NCBI GenBank assembly: GCA_023228725.1
Contig: JALOAQ010000040.1
Location: 1 to 23,689, forward strand
Length of the DNA: 23,689 nt
Direction of reading: 5' to 3'
From: Bacteroidales bacterium
GTDB taxonomy: Bacteria > Bacteroidota > Bacteroidia > Bacteroidales > ML635J-15
The notes under the pieces were generated by a model that saw only the letters and a list, made by a program, of their open reading frames with translations, did not search any database and was not told where the DNA came from. This document shows, in pieces, positions 7,449 through 15,670 of this stretch. Within the stretch, counting starts at the first letter, position 1; each line of letters opens with the position of its first letter. Position numbers and translations under genes: made by a program.

Positions 7449-8428
7449 TATGAAAGTATAAAGTTTTTCTTATTTTTTTCTACCAAATATTTTGGCATTT
7501 CCTCATTTAAGTTACTGCCTGAAATAACTTTTTCATATTTTTTTAAATATTTTTCCGCCATAAGTTTAGAATTAAAACTATCTATAGCATATTCTGAAAT
7601 TAGTTTAGAATTAAAATCAGAATAATTTAACAAAGCTTTTGACAAATCTTCTTTTTTAGTGCTTAGCAAACCAAACTCTGGTTTTACTAATTCTGGTAAT
7701 GAGCCATAAGGCGTTCCAAATACGGGGCAAGCAAAAAACATAGATTCAATAATAGCCAAGCCAAAAGGTTCGTCCCACAAAACAGGAAAAATAAGACCCT
7801 TAGATTTAGAAATTAACTTAAATTTTTCAAGTCCTCCAAGCATTCCATAAAATCTAACTTTTCGTGAACTTGTAAACCTAAAACCCATTTTAAAATTTAA
7901 TCTTTTTCCACCTAAAACAGCTAAGTTTTCATTTACAGACTTTACTAAACCAATAGCTCCTTTTAAATTTTTAACTTTCCAAGCCGCATTAGCCAAAAAA
8001 TGGAAATGTAATTTTTCATTACAAATTCTATCAATTTTATAATCGTCCCAGTCCAAACCATTATATACAAAAGAATTAGAGCCATGTCTTTCGGCGTGAT
8101 TTTTTGAAACAAATACTGTATTTTTATCAAAAACATCTCCTTCTTGACTATTACCATGAATTGTAGTTATGCTTGGTTTTAAAATTTTTTCTTTTACAGG
8201 AAAGTTAAAATGAACGATATCAGTATCTCCAGGAATTTGGGAATTTAAAGATTTATTTTCGTCAATAAAACAAATTTTGGCAAAATCACAATGCGAACCA
8301 TGCGAGACTAAGTAAGTTACACTATGTCCCATTTTTGCAAGCTCTTTCCCCAAATACCAAATTACTCTTTCTGTACCACCATACAAAAAAGCTGGAATTT
8401 TTGATTTATTAACAATAGTGATTTTCAT
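7448..8428 (-). CDS. Glycosyltransferase family 4
   Basis: This is a retaining GT-B fold glycosyltransferase, cytoplasmic or membrane-associated, that moves a sugar from a nucleotide-sugar donor to a growing glycan. The N-terminal domain has GGTERVIWYLGKELAKMGH (17-35), typical of GT4 acceptor domains, and VYNGLD at 121-126 marks the linker. The donor domain has the EX7E motif E220-PFGLAII-E228, followed by GTPYGSLPELV. At 326 residues it is somewhat shorter than the usual 350-400. It starts 9 bases after the beta-mannosidase stop and overlaps the membrane protein by one base, so the three genes form one operon. Donor and acceptor cannot be told from sequence. Confidence 0.85.
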   Translation of the reverse strand: MKITIVNKSKIPAFLYGGTERVIWYLGKELAKMGHSVTYLVSHGSHCDFAKICFIDENKSLNSQIPGDTDIVHFNFPVKEKILKPSITTIHGNSQEGDVFDKNTVFVSKNHAERHGSNSFVYNGLDWDDYKIDRICNEKLHFHFLANAAWKVKNLKGAIGLVKSVNENLAVLGGKRLNFKMGFRFTSSRKVRFYGMLGGLEKFKLISKSKGLIFPVLWDEPFGLAIIESMFFACPVFGTPYGSLPELVKPEFGLLSTKKEDLSKALLNYSDFNSKLISEYAIDSFNSKLMAEKYLKKYEKVISGSNLNEEMPKYLVEKNKKNFILS

Positions 8429-8437
8429 TTTGTTAAA

Positions 8438-11023
8438 TTAATTTTGAAAATTAGAAACTTCTGCAAATTCCCGACTTAATATATCATTCACTGAATTAAA
8501 ACTCAATCTTAAATTTTGAATATTTCGATCTTTTGGATAAAACCTTAGTATAGCAGTTTTTCCGGGAATTATATCAAGCCAATTATCGCTAAAACGTCCA
8601 TTTTCTTTGGCAGTAATTTGTAATGCTTTAATAAAATAGTTGGAGTTTATTGAAATTTGCCAAAAATCTTCTTGTTTTTCCAAAAAATACTCAAAATTGC
8701 CTTGACTTGAAGCCAAAGATTCAAAGTTTTCAACATAAGTTTTGCTACACAACAAATCTTTACTTAGCGAATCGCTTAAAGTGAACTCAATGAAACGTAA
8801 CTCATTATTAGATAAAGTGTCTAGATTATTCTCCAAGAAAATATCAAAATCAATTTTTTGGACAGTACTTTTCGTAAGATTAACATACAGGCTATCAGCA
8901 TAAATTACTTTTCCGTCAAATGTTTTAACTTCCAATTTTGCAAGGCTATTTATCTTTTTTTGCGAATGATTAATTGCATAAAAATTAAGGTTTTCATCTT
9001 TTTTATAAATAGACAAACTAAGATTTTCAAAACTTCTTTTTGCATAATAATACAAAGCCTTTGTTTGTTTATAATAATCAACAGCCGACCAAGAAATTAC
9101 TGGCCAACAATCATTAAATTGCCAAAACAAAGTACCCATACAATAAGGCATAGCAGTTAAATGAGCATCAAAAGCCATTTGTATTCCTTCTGCTTGCAAA
9201 AATTGGCTCATATAAACATAATCCTCAAAATTTTCGGGTATTTTATAATATTTATACATATATTTATCTATAGCCTCAAACCCAAACCTATGTTTCTGAT
9301 GCGATTTTAAAGGTTCTGAATAAAGATAGAGAGAATCTTTATTTATAAATTTCTGCATAGATTCAATACTTGGGAAAGCTTGAAAACCATATTCACTCAT
9401 AAATCTAGCTGTTTTTTCAAAAAACATTTCAAAATCTAGCATTCCCCACCACACGCCCCAGTAGTGCGAGTCCCCATGAGTTAAGGATTCTGGTCTGCCC
9501 CAACCAAAAAATGGCGAACTTGGAATATATTTTCGTGTTTTATCTACTTTTGCCAAAGCTTCAGGAATTAATCTATGAAATAAATTATCATAATCATTCC
9601 AAATTTTTAATGAATCTTCTTTAGATAAATTAAATTCTTTTTGCCAATTCCAATCAAACCAGCCATTACTAATTTCGTTATTACCACAATAAAACACTAC
9701 ACTTGGGTGATTATAAAGTCGGTTTGCCTGATATTTTACTTCTTCTGAAATATTATTTTTCATTTCTTCATCAAGCGGATACATTGCACAAGCAAACATA
9801 AAATCTTGCCAAACCATTATCCCGAGAGAGTCGCAAATATCATAAAAATCATCATTTTCGTATATTCCACCTCCCCAAACTCTGAGCATATTAAAATTAG
9901 CTTCTTTTGCCAAAGAAATTAGTTCTTTATAATTATCATAAGAATTACTTCCGCTAAAATATTCGGCTGGAATCCAATTAGCTCCTCTAATAAAAATTGG
10001 AATATCATTTAATTTAAAATAAAAACTTTGCCCCTCTTCGTCTAACTCGCTTACAAAATCGATTTTTCTTAGACCTATTTTCTTAGAGCATTCTTCAATT
10101 CTAAATTTTGTACTAATTTGAATATTTACGTCATATAATTTTTGCTCACCCATTCCATTACACCACCAAAGTTCAGGATTATCAATTTGAAATTCTATAT
10201 GATAAAAATTTTCTCCTTCATTTATATCGAGTTTTTGCGTAATAGAATCAAATTCATTGTTTGGAGAAGAGATTGTAATTTTTCCATTATAAAACTTTTC
10301 AGATTCAAGTTTAATATTTGCTTGCAAAATCGCAAGAGTATCATTTATAAATTTTTGCTCAATATTTACGTTTACAATTCGCATTTTCTCCCAAGTTCTC
10401 AAATATACATCTTTATAAATTCCGCAAGTTTCCATATTTGGAGCCCAATCCCAACCATATTGATAAGGAGATTTACGAGTATTTCCATGATTATCAGGAA
10501 TAGAATAAGCTCCCTGGTCTTCTTTTAATTTATTATATTCAGATGAAGGTCGAAAAATTATCTCTATTAAATTATTCTTTTCTTTCTTCAAAGAATTATC
10601 GATAATAAAAACCCAAGGTTTAAACATATTATTAGCATTTCCAAGCTTAGTTCCATTAAGAAAAACTTCGGCATGTGTATCTAAACCATCAAAAACAAGC
10701 TCTATATTCCTATTAATAAAATCAGAACTTATATCAAAACTTTTTCTATACTTCCAAGTTTGATTACTTACCCAAGCCAAACTATCTGCATTATTTTCAA
10801 GAAATGGGTTTGGAATAAGATTATTTTTAAATAAATCTGTATGAATATTGCCAGGAACCGTGGCAGGATACCATTTTTCAGTTTTCTCAAAATAAAACTC
10901 CCACTCCTCGTTAAGGCTGAGTTTTTTCTTTGTATAATTTTGATTACATGAATTTAAGCCAAATAAGTATAAACTTACAATAAAAATTATTACTTTTGGC
11001 GAAAAACTATTTAAAAATTTCAT
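8438..11023 (-). CDS. Beta-mannosidase, GH2 family, lipoprotein
   Basis: This exo-glycosidase releases terminal beta-mannose from oligosaccharides or glycoproteins. The start at 11023 is preferred over one 19 codons upstream, because it begins a lipoprotein signal (MKFLNSFSPKVIIFIVSLY) ending in LFGLNSC, with C26 as the lipidated residue. The protein is therefore periplasmic or surface membrane-anchored. Numbered from there (861 residues), a GH2 sugar-binding domain leads to YGWDWAPN near 189-196 and GGGIYE near 384-389. The acid/base E450 lies in YCGNNE and the nucleophile E544 in FMSEYGFQ. Late beta-sandwich domains follow. All catalytic features are present and the length is normal for bacterial beta-mannosidases. 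It is the first gene of the glycan operon, and its ATG lies one base from the divergent hexosaminidase start. Confidence 0.92.
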   Translation of the reverse strand: MKFLNSFSPKVIIFIVSLYLFGLNSCNQNYTKKKLSLNEEWEFYFEKTEKWYPATVPGNIHTDLFKNNLIPNPFLENNADSLAWVSNQTWKYRKSFDISSDFINRNIELVFDGLDTHAEVFLNGTKLGNANNMFKPWVFIIDNSLKKEKNNLIEIIFRPSSEYNKLKEDQGAYSIPDNHGNTRKSPYQYGWDWAPNMETCGIYKDVYLRTWEKMRIVNVNIEQKFINDTLAILQANIKLESEKFYNGKITISSPNNEFDSITQKLDINEGENFYHIEFQIDNPELWWCNGMGEQKLYDVNIQISTKFRIEECSKKIGLRKIDFVSELDEEGQSFYFKLNDIPIFIRGANWIPAEYFSGSNSYDNYKELISLAKEANFNMLRVWGGGIYENDDFYDICDSLGIMVWQDFMFACAMYPLDEEMKNNISEEVKYQANRLYNHPSVVFYCGNNEISNGWFDWNWQKEFNLSKEDSLKIWNDYDNLFHRLIPEALAKVDKTRKYIPSSPFFGWGRPESLTHGDSHYWGVWWGMLDFEMFFEKTARFMSEYGFQAFPSIESMQKFINKDSLYLYSEPLKSHQKHRFGFEAIDKYMYKYYKIPENFEDYVYMSQFLQAEGIQMAFDAHLTAMPYCMGTLFWQFNDCWPVISWSAVDYYKQTKALYYYAKRSFENLSLSIYKKDENLNFYAINHSQKKINSLAKLEVKTFDGKVIYADSLYVNLTKSTVQKIDFDIFLENNLDTLSNNELRFIEFTLSDSLSKDLLCSKTYVENFESLASSQGNFEYFLEKQEDFWQISINSNYFIKALQITAKENGRFSDNWLDIIPGKTAILRFYPKDRNIQNLRLSFNSVNDILSREFAEVSNFQN
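10991..10998 (+). promoter_or_regulatory. Candidate -7 box for the hexosaminidase gene
   Basis: TActTTTG matches TAnnTTTG and would start transcription near 11005, about 20 bases before the ATG at 11025. It lies inside the signal-peptide codons of the divergent beta-mannosidase gene. A good TTTG -33 partner is not seen. Confidence 0.4.
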
Positions 11024-11024
11024 T

Positions 11025-12641
11025 ATGCAAAAATTTATTTTTATTTCATTATTTGTTTTAGCTTTTATGCTATCATGCAAAGATAAAAAAAACTATTCGT
11101 TTGAAAATAGTTTAATTCCAAAACCTTTAGAATTGGAGTTTAAAAATGGAGAACTTGAAGTTCAAGAAAATATTTACATTGTTAGAAACGATGTTAGAAT
11201 AGAATCTTCAAGGGTATTAAATTTTGCAAAAAATTATTTTGCAGGCGTTTATAATGTAAAAATTGTTCCTGAAATACAAAAAGACGGAACAAATATTGTT
11301 TTTGAGATTTCTGGCGAAGGCGATAACGAGTCCTATAATTTGGATATTGATAAAGATGGTATAAAACTAAGCTCACCTGATTATAATGGTTTGTTTTTAG
11401 GTTTTCAAACTTTACGCCAACTATTTCCACCTGAATTAGAAGCTAAAGAAAAGCCTGAAACAGTAAAATTACCATATGTAAGTATTAAAGACAGTCCTCG
11501 TTTTAAATACAGGGGAATGCACATGGATGTTTGTCGCCACTTTTTTAGTGTAGAAGATGTAAAAACATATATAGATATGTTAGTGATGCACAAATTTAAT
11601 ATTTTACATTGGCATTTAACTGACGACCAAGGTTGGAGAATTGAAATTAAAGCATTACCAAAATTATCCTCAATTGCTTCAACACGAAGAGGTACAGTTA
11701 TCAAACAAAACTGGGGCGAATATGATGAAATTCCTGTAAGCGGAATTTTTACCCAAGAGCAAATTCGCGAAATTGTTGAATATGCTGAAGATAGATTTAT
11801 TACTATTATTCCTGAAATAGAAATGCCTGGTCATGCCCTAGCCGCATTAGCAGCTTATCCCGAATTAGGTTGTACTGGTGGACCTTACGAGGTTTGTAGA
11901 ACTTGGGGCGTTTTTGACGATGTATTTTGTGCAGGAAATGAAGAAACTTTTAAGTTTTTTGAAAAAGTAATTGACGAAGTAGTTGAATTATTTCCAAACT
12001 CGCCATATATTCATGTTGGTGGAGATGAGTGTCCAAAAGTAAGATGGGAAGAATGTCCAAAATGCCAACAAAGAATAATAGATGAAAATCTTGCTGATGA
12101 GCATGAGTTGCAAAGTTATTTTGTTACAAGAATGGAAAAATATATAAATAGCAAAGGAAAACGCATTATTGGTTGGGACGAAATTTTAGAAGGTGGCTTG
12201 GCTCCTCATGCAACTGTTATGTCCTGGCGTGGAACTGAAGGTGCTGTAGCTGCCGCAAAACTTGGTCATGACGCTATTTTATGTCCGACTAATTATTGCT
12301 ATTTCGACTATTACCAAAGCGAAGATAAAGAAAACGAACCATTAGCAATTTGTTGTTATATTAGTACAGAAAAAGTGTATTCATGGGAACCAATTCCGGA
12401 CAGTATTCCTGAATATCAACGCAAACATTTTCTAGGAGTTCAAGCAAATTTATGGGCTGAATATATCAAAGATTTTTCTCATTTACAATATATGGCTTTC
12501 CCGCGTATGACTGCTTTAAGCGAAGTAGCTTGGTGTACAGAACGCGATCCTGATTATGCACAGTTTAAAAAACGCTTACAAGTAATGTTTAAAAGATACG
12601 ATAAAGCAGGATATAATTACGCTAAACACGAACAAGAGTAA
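11025..12641 (+). CDS. Beta-N-acetylhexosaminidase, GH20 family, lipoprotein
   Basis: The enzyme removes terminal beta-linked GlcNAc or GalNAc by substrate-assisted catalysis. The 538-residue protein starts with a lipoprotein signal (FIFISLFVLAFMLSC, C18 lipidated). It continues with the GH20 N-terminal alpha/beta domain (about 30-155) and the TIM-barrel domain from about 160. Signatures are HWHLTDDQGWR (195-205), PEIEMPGHALAALAAYPEL and the catalytic pair D334-E335 in HVGGDE. Cysteine-rich stretches (ECPKVRWEECPKC) follow the active site. The protein is complete and probably on the cell surface or in the periplasm, working with the divergent beta-mannosidase on N-glycan or chitobiose-type substrates (inference). 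The NUDIX gene follows after 20 bases, probably on the same transcript. Confidence 0.93.
   Translation: MQKFIFISLFVLAFMLSCKDKKNYSFENSLIPKPLELEFKNGELEVQENIYIVRNDVRIESSRVLNFAKNYFAGVYNVKIVPEIQKDGTNIVFEISGEGDNESYNLDIDKDGIKLSSPDYNGLFLGFQTLRQLFPPELEAKEKPETVKLPYVSIKDSPRFKYRGMHMDVCRHFFSVEDVKTYIDMLVMHKFNILHWHLTDDQGWRIEIKALPKLSSIASTRRGTVIKQNWGEYDEIPVSGIFTQEQIREIVEYAEDRFITIIPEIEMPGHALAALAAYPELGCTGGPYEVCRTWGVFDDVFCAGNEETFKFFEKVIDEVVELFPNSPYIHVGGDECPKVRWEECPKCQQRIIDENLADEHELQSYFVTRMEKYINSKGKRIIGWDEILEGGLAPHATVMSWRGTEGAVAAAKLGHDAILCPTNYCYFDYYQSEDKENEPLAICCYISTEKVYSWEPIPDSIPEYQRKHFLGVQANLWAEYIKDFSHLQYMAFPRMTALSEVAWCTERDPDYAQFKKRLQVMFKRYDKAGYNYAKHEQE
11078..11085 (-). promoter_or_regulatory. Candidate -7 box for the beta-mannosidase operon
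   Basis: On the minus strand this reads TAtcTTTG, a full match to TAnnTTTG. It would start transcription near 11071, giving a leader of about 48 bases. It lies inside the coding sequence of the divergent hexosaminidase, around the lipobox cysteine codon. No clear -33 TTTG is present. Confidence 0.4.
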
Positions 12642-12661
12642 TTTGTAATAAAACAAAATAA

Positions 12662-13321
12662 TTGATTACTACTACTGAAAATATTGAAATATTAAAGAGA
12701 TTAAAGCTTATATTAGCAAAATCTTTACCTGGTGTTTCTGCTCAAAAAAAAATGATTCCTAACTTTCCGACTGATGCACCGGAATATTTCAATTATAGTC
12801 AAAAACTTAAAGATGCTGCGGTATTAATTGTTTTGTTTGAAGAAAATTCAAGCTTAAAAACATTTTTTATAGAACGAACACAGGATGCCGGACCACATTC
12901 AGGTCAAATAGCTTTTCCTGGTGGTCGTGCAGAAAACACAGACAAAGATTTGATTGACACTGCTTTACGCGAAGCATATGAAGAAACCGGAGTGAAAGTA
13001 AAACCTGAGAATGTAATTGGCTGTCTTAGTCCTGTTCAAATTCCTATTAGTGGATTTTCTGTTCTTCCTGTTGTGGCTTTTTGCGAAGAACTTCCAAAAT
13101 TTATTCCTTGCAAAAAAGAAGTTAAATCCATTTTTACTGTTGATTTAATTAATTTACTTGAAAATGAAAGTATAAGAAATGTTTATGCTAGAAATACCAA
13201 AATTCAAGCTCCTTGTTTTGTGAATGGAGACAAAATTATTTGGGGAGCAACAGCTATGGTTTTAAAAGAATTTAAAGAAATTTTTAATGAACTGAAAGCA
13301 GGTGAAAATGGCAAGGATTAA
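12662..13321 (+). CDS. NUDIX hydrolase, CoA pyrophosphatase type
   Basis: It probably hydrolyses CoA or related nucleotide pyrophosphates in the cytoplasm. The Nudix box lies at about 88-111 (GGRAEN ... TALREAYEETGV). It is preceded by FIERTQDAGPHSGQIAFPGG, matching the UPF0035 signature specific to CoA-pyrophosphatase NUDIX proteins. The start is a TTG at 12662. A stop codon lies directly upstream in frame (12659-12661) and the next ATG (12752) would remove the conserved LPGVSAQ segment, so TTG is the likely start. At 219 residues the length is normal for this family. It follows the hexosaminidase by 20 bases and its stop overlaps that of the convergent glycosyltransferase gene. Confidence 0.85.
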   Translation: MITTTENIEILKRLKLILAKSLPGVSAQKKMIPNFPTDAPEYFNYSQKLKDAAVLIVLFEENSSLKTFFIERTQDAGPHSGQIAFPGGRAENTDKDLIDTALREAYEETGVKVKPENVIGCLSPVQIPISGFSVLPVVAFCEELPKFIPCKKEVKSIFTVDLINLLENESIRNVYARNTKIQAPCFVNGDKIIWGATAMVLKEFKEIFNELKAGENGKD

Positions 13322-14337
13322 AACTTTAATTTATCAAAAGTTTTAATTTTTCTTAGATAATAATCTACAACAATGCTACGATTATAATATGCTTTAAAAT
13401 ATTTTAGTGCCTTAGGTTTTATAATTTTCCTTTGTTTACCCATTTTTTTTGCATTTTTCCAAAAATGGATATATGCCTTAGGAATTGAAAATGCTTCTTT
13501 AAAATTTCCTTGAAAAAGTATTTTAACAAATGCTATTTGGTCAAGAAAAAATCTTACGAATTTTATCTTATTTCTTTTATATTTAGGAATATTTTTTTCA
13601 ATTATATATAAATTATTTCTAAAATTCAGATATGTTTTAAACGGACTGCTTTTTGGCAATGTTCCTGCACCAACATGATAAATTTTGCTTTGAGTTTGAA
13701 TTACAATTTTATAACCGCTATTCTGGACTCTCCAACATAAATCTATTTCTTCTTGATGAGCAAAAAAGTCATTATCAAAACCATTTAACAAGTTAAAAAC
13801 CTCTGCTCTTATCATAAATGCTGCTCCAGAAATCCAAAAACATTCAATATTTGAATCGTATTGTCCTAAATCTTTTTCACAAGTTTCAAAAATTCTACCT
13901 CTACAAAAAGGATAAGCATATTTATCAATAAAACCACCACCAGCACCTGCATATTCAAATCTATCTTTTTCGTAATAGGACAAAATTTTAGGTCCACAAA
14001 CTGCAATCGATTTATCATTATCCATTAAGTCTAACAAAGGCTCCAACCAGCTATCACTAACTTCAATATCAGAATTTAAGAGCAAGTAATATTCTGTTTC
14101 TATACCTTTTAAGCCTCGGTTATAACCTTCTGCAAATCCATAATTTTTCTCTAAAACAATAGTTTTTACTTCTGGGAAATTAGATTTTAAATAATCTAAG
14201 GAATCATCAGTAGAAGCATTGTCAATTATCACAATATCAGCAAATTCATTATTGGTTTTATCTAATAAGATTTGAAGAAATTGTTCTAAAAACTTCTTTC
14301 CATTCCAATTTAATATTGCGACAGTAACTTTTTTCAA
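13318..14337 (-). CDS. Glycosyltransferase family 2 (rhamnosyltransferase-like)
   Basis: This inverting GT-A fold enzyme adds a sugar to a cell-surface polysaccharide or lipid-linked glycan. The 339 residues begin with the GT2 nucleotide-binding start VTVAILNWNG (4-13) and IIDNASTDDS (37-46). The DxD-equivalent is LLNSD (86-90). ISGAAFMIR (169-177) and FFAHQEEIDLCWRV (191-204) supply the acceptor and catalytic-base region. This set is typical of the WbbL/rhamnosyltransferase-like branch. The C-terminal ~90 residues are basic (KRNKIK, KKMGKQRKIIK) and may attach to the membrane face. It is transcribed alone, and the tail overlaps the NUDIX stop by four bases with no room for a terminator. Confidence 0.88.
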   Translation of the reverse strand: MKKVTVAILNWNGKKFLEQFLQILLDKTNNEFADIVIIDNASTDDSLDYLKSNFPEVKTIVLEKNYGFAEGYNRGLKGIETEYYLLLNSDIEVSDSWLEPLLDLMDNDKSIAVCGPKILSYYEKDRFEYAGAGGGFIDKYAYPFCRGRIFETCEKDLGQYDSNIECFWISGAAFMIRAEVFNLLNGFDNDFFAHQEEIDLCWRVQNSGYKIVIQTQSKIYHVGAGTLPKSSPFKTYLNFRNNLYIIEKNIPKYKRNKIKFVRFFLDQIAFVKILFQGNFKEAFSIPKAYIHFWKNAKKMGKQRKIIKPKALKYFKAYYNRSIVVDYYLRKIKTFDKLKF

Positions 14338-14439
14338 GATATTAATAATAAATTACTTATTAAGCTAACTAAGTAAGATTTTTTGATTTTTTAATCCTGC
14401 TTTAGGTTTTGCCATACAAAGATTCTTACTATTCACTTG

Positions 14440-14447
14440 CAAAGATA
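14440..14447 (-). promoter_or_regulatory. Candidate -7 box for the GT2 gene
   Basis: TAtcTTTG on the minus strand matches TAnnTTTG and would start transcription near 14433, about 96 bases before the ATG. No -33 TTTG is visible at the usual distance, so this is tentative. Confidence 0.35.
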
Positions 14448-14524
14448 ATACAATATATTTATAAAAATAAAATAAGTAAAATTAAAATCTATCTTGATTT
14501 TAAGAAGTTTTTAATAATTGAACA

Positions 14525-15361
14525 TTATTCTTCATCGCCACAACCACAATCAATATATTGATTAATAAGTTTATTTGAAATACCCATTGAAGAAAAACCA
14601 CCATCATTATAAATATTCTGCATTGTTATCATTTTGCTTAAATCAGAAAATAAAAACATACAAGTATTTGCACAAGAGTCTGCATCAGCATTTCCTAAAG
14701 GCGACATTGAGTCTGCATAATTAAAAAACGCATTAAATCCTGATACTCCAGTACCTGCGGTTGTTTTGGTAGGAGATTGGGAAATAGAATTTATTCTAAC
14801 TTTTTTAGCAACTCCATAATGATACCCAAACTGACGTACAATTGACTCTAAAACCGACTTTGCGTGAGCCATATCGCTATAACTTGAGAAAGTTCTTTGA
14901 GCTGCAATATAACTTAAGGTAACAACGGAGCCACTTTCGCTAATTGCGTCAAGTTTTTTAGCAACAGCCAAAACTTTATGCAAAGAAATTGCCGAAACAT
15001 CCAATGTTTTGTTCAGATAATCATAATCTAAGTCAGTATAAGGAATATTTTTACGAACATTGGGCGACATACCTACAGAATGCAGAATAAAATCAATTTT
15101 TCCACCAAGCAATTGCATGGATTCTTCAAATAAATCTTCTAATTCTGAAATTTCGGTAATATCAGCAGCAATTACTTGAGCGTCTGTTTGTTTAGCTAAG
15201 TCAAAAATATCTTTTTTACGTAAAGCTAAAGGCGAATTTGAAAGGACAAACTTAGCACCCTCGTTTTTTGCTCTAAGAGCAACTTTCCAAGCAATAGAAT
15301 TTTCATCTAAGGCACCAAAAATAATTCCACGTTTTCCTTTTAATAAATTGTATGATTCCAT
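14525..15361 (-). CDS. fabI: Enoyl-[acyl-carrier-protein] reductase FabI
   Basis: FabI performs the last, NAD(P)H-dependent reduction of each fatty-acid elongation round in the cytoplasm. The 278-residue SDR-type protein has the FabI-style cofactor motif GALDENSIAW (16-25), HSVGMSP (94-100) replacing the classical NNAG, and the catalytic Y151 (TLSY) and Y161-x6-K168 (YSDMAHAK). SQSPTKTTAGTG corresponds to the flexible substrate-binding loop, and DGGFSSMG ends the core. The last residues, YIDCGCGDEE, form a short cysteine-acid tail beyond the usual core. The gene is single, with the tRNA terminator upstream, so it needs its own promoter between 15362 and 15449; no clear consensus box is seen there. 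Confidence 0.9.
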   Translation of the reverse strand: MESYNLLKGKRGIIFGALDENSIAWKVALRAKNEGAKFVLSNSPLALRKKDIFDLAKQTDAQVIAADITEISELEDLFEESMQLLGGKIDFILHSVGMSPNVRKNIPYTDLDYDYLNKTLDVSAISLHKVLAVAKKLDAISESGSVVTLSYIAAQRTFSSYSDMAHAKSVLESIVRQFGYHYGVAKKVRINSISQSPTKTTAGTGVSGFNAFFNYADSMSPLGNADADSCANTCMFLFSDLSKMITMQNIYNDGGFSSMGISNKLINQYIDCGCGDEE

Positions 15362-15449
15362 ATTATTATTTTTCTTGTTTAAAAAAATGATCTACGATTT
15401 CTTATAAAACCGTTTAAAATTTAATTTGTTTTAAAAACACAATATAATA

Positions 15450-15476
15450 AAAAAGCCTCAAAAAAAGAGGCTTTTT
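15450..15476 (-). terminator. Rho-independent terminator after the tRNA gene
   Basis: aaaaagcctc (15450-15459) pairs with gaggcttttt (15467-15476) around a 7-base loop. It lies directly behind the tRNA 3' end (one base gap) and is followed by a T-run on the minus strand. The flanking A/T runs would also let it act on the plus strand. Confidence 0.85.
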
Positions 15477-15477
15477 G

Positions 15478-15551
15478 TGGTCCCACTAGGGCATGATCCT
15501 AGGACCCCCTGATTATGAGTCAGGTGCTCTAACCAACTGAGCTATGGGACC
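15478..15551 (-). tRNA. tRNA with CAU anticodon, Ile2 (AUA-reading) more likely than elongator Met
   Basis: The 74-base cloverleaf is complete: acceptor GGTCCCA/TGGGACC with discriminator A73, D-arm GCTC/GAGC, anticodon stem CCTGA/TCAGG around the loop CTCATAA (anticodon CAT), and T-stem CTAGG/CCTAG. The 3' CCA is not encoded. CAU can be Met or the lysidine-modified Ile2. Acceptor pairs C4-G69 and C5-G68 match the E. coli Ile2 determinants for TilS and differ from E. coli elongator Met, favouring Ile2. The T-loop reads ATCATGC instead of the usual TTCRANY; the T54-A58 pair is replaced by A54-T58. A full promoter lies upstream and a strong terminator directly downstream, so it is probably expressed. 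Confidence 0.9.
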
Positions 15552-15553
15552 AA

Positions 15554-15612
15554 TATAGATAAAATCTATAATATTTCAATTTTCAAGTTCTCATTTCGCG
15601 TTAAAAATGAGA
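15554..15612 (-). promoter_or_regulatory. Hairpin-rich leader of the tRNA
   Basis: Two perfect inverted repeats lie between the promoter and the tRNA: tctcattt (15589-15596) with aaatgaga (15605-15612), near the predicted transcription start (about 15609), and tatagat (15554-15560) with atctata (15564-15570), three bases before the tRNA 5' end. The inner one may present the precursor to RNase P; the outer one could be an operator. Both roles are inferred. Confidence 0.35.
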
Positions 15613-15615
15613 CTG

Positions 15616-15646
15616 CAAAGATATTGTTTTTATTTTATTAATCAAA
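15616..15646 (-). promoter_or_regulatory. Promoter of the tRNA gene
   Basis: On the minus strand: TTTG (15646-15643), a 19-base gap and TAtcTTTG (15623-15616), a full Bacteroidota consensus. Transcription is predicted to start near 15609, about 57 bases before the mature tRNA. Confidence 0.75.
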
Positions 15647-15670
15647 GAAAAAAAATATTTTTTTTTATTT

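Noticed and set aside
10142..10528. A 128-codon plus-strand frame
   Set aside because: It is opposite the beta-mannosidase gene, whose domains and catalytic residues are clear; its own translation has no recognisable features.
11024..11080. Upstream start for the beta-mannosidase
   Set aside because: It would put 19 polar residues before a clear lipoprotein signal peptide and overlap the divergent gene.
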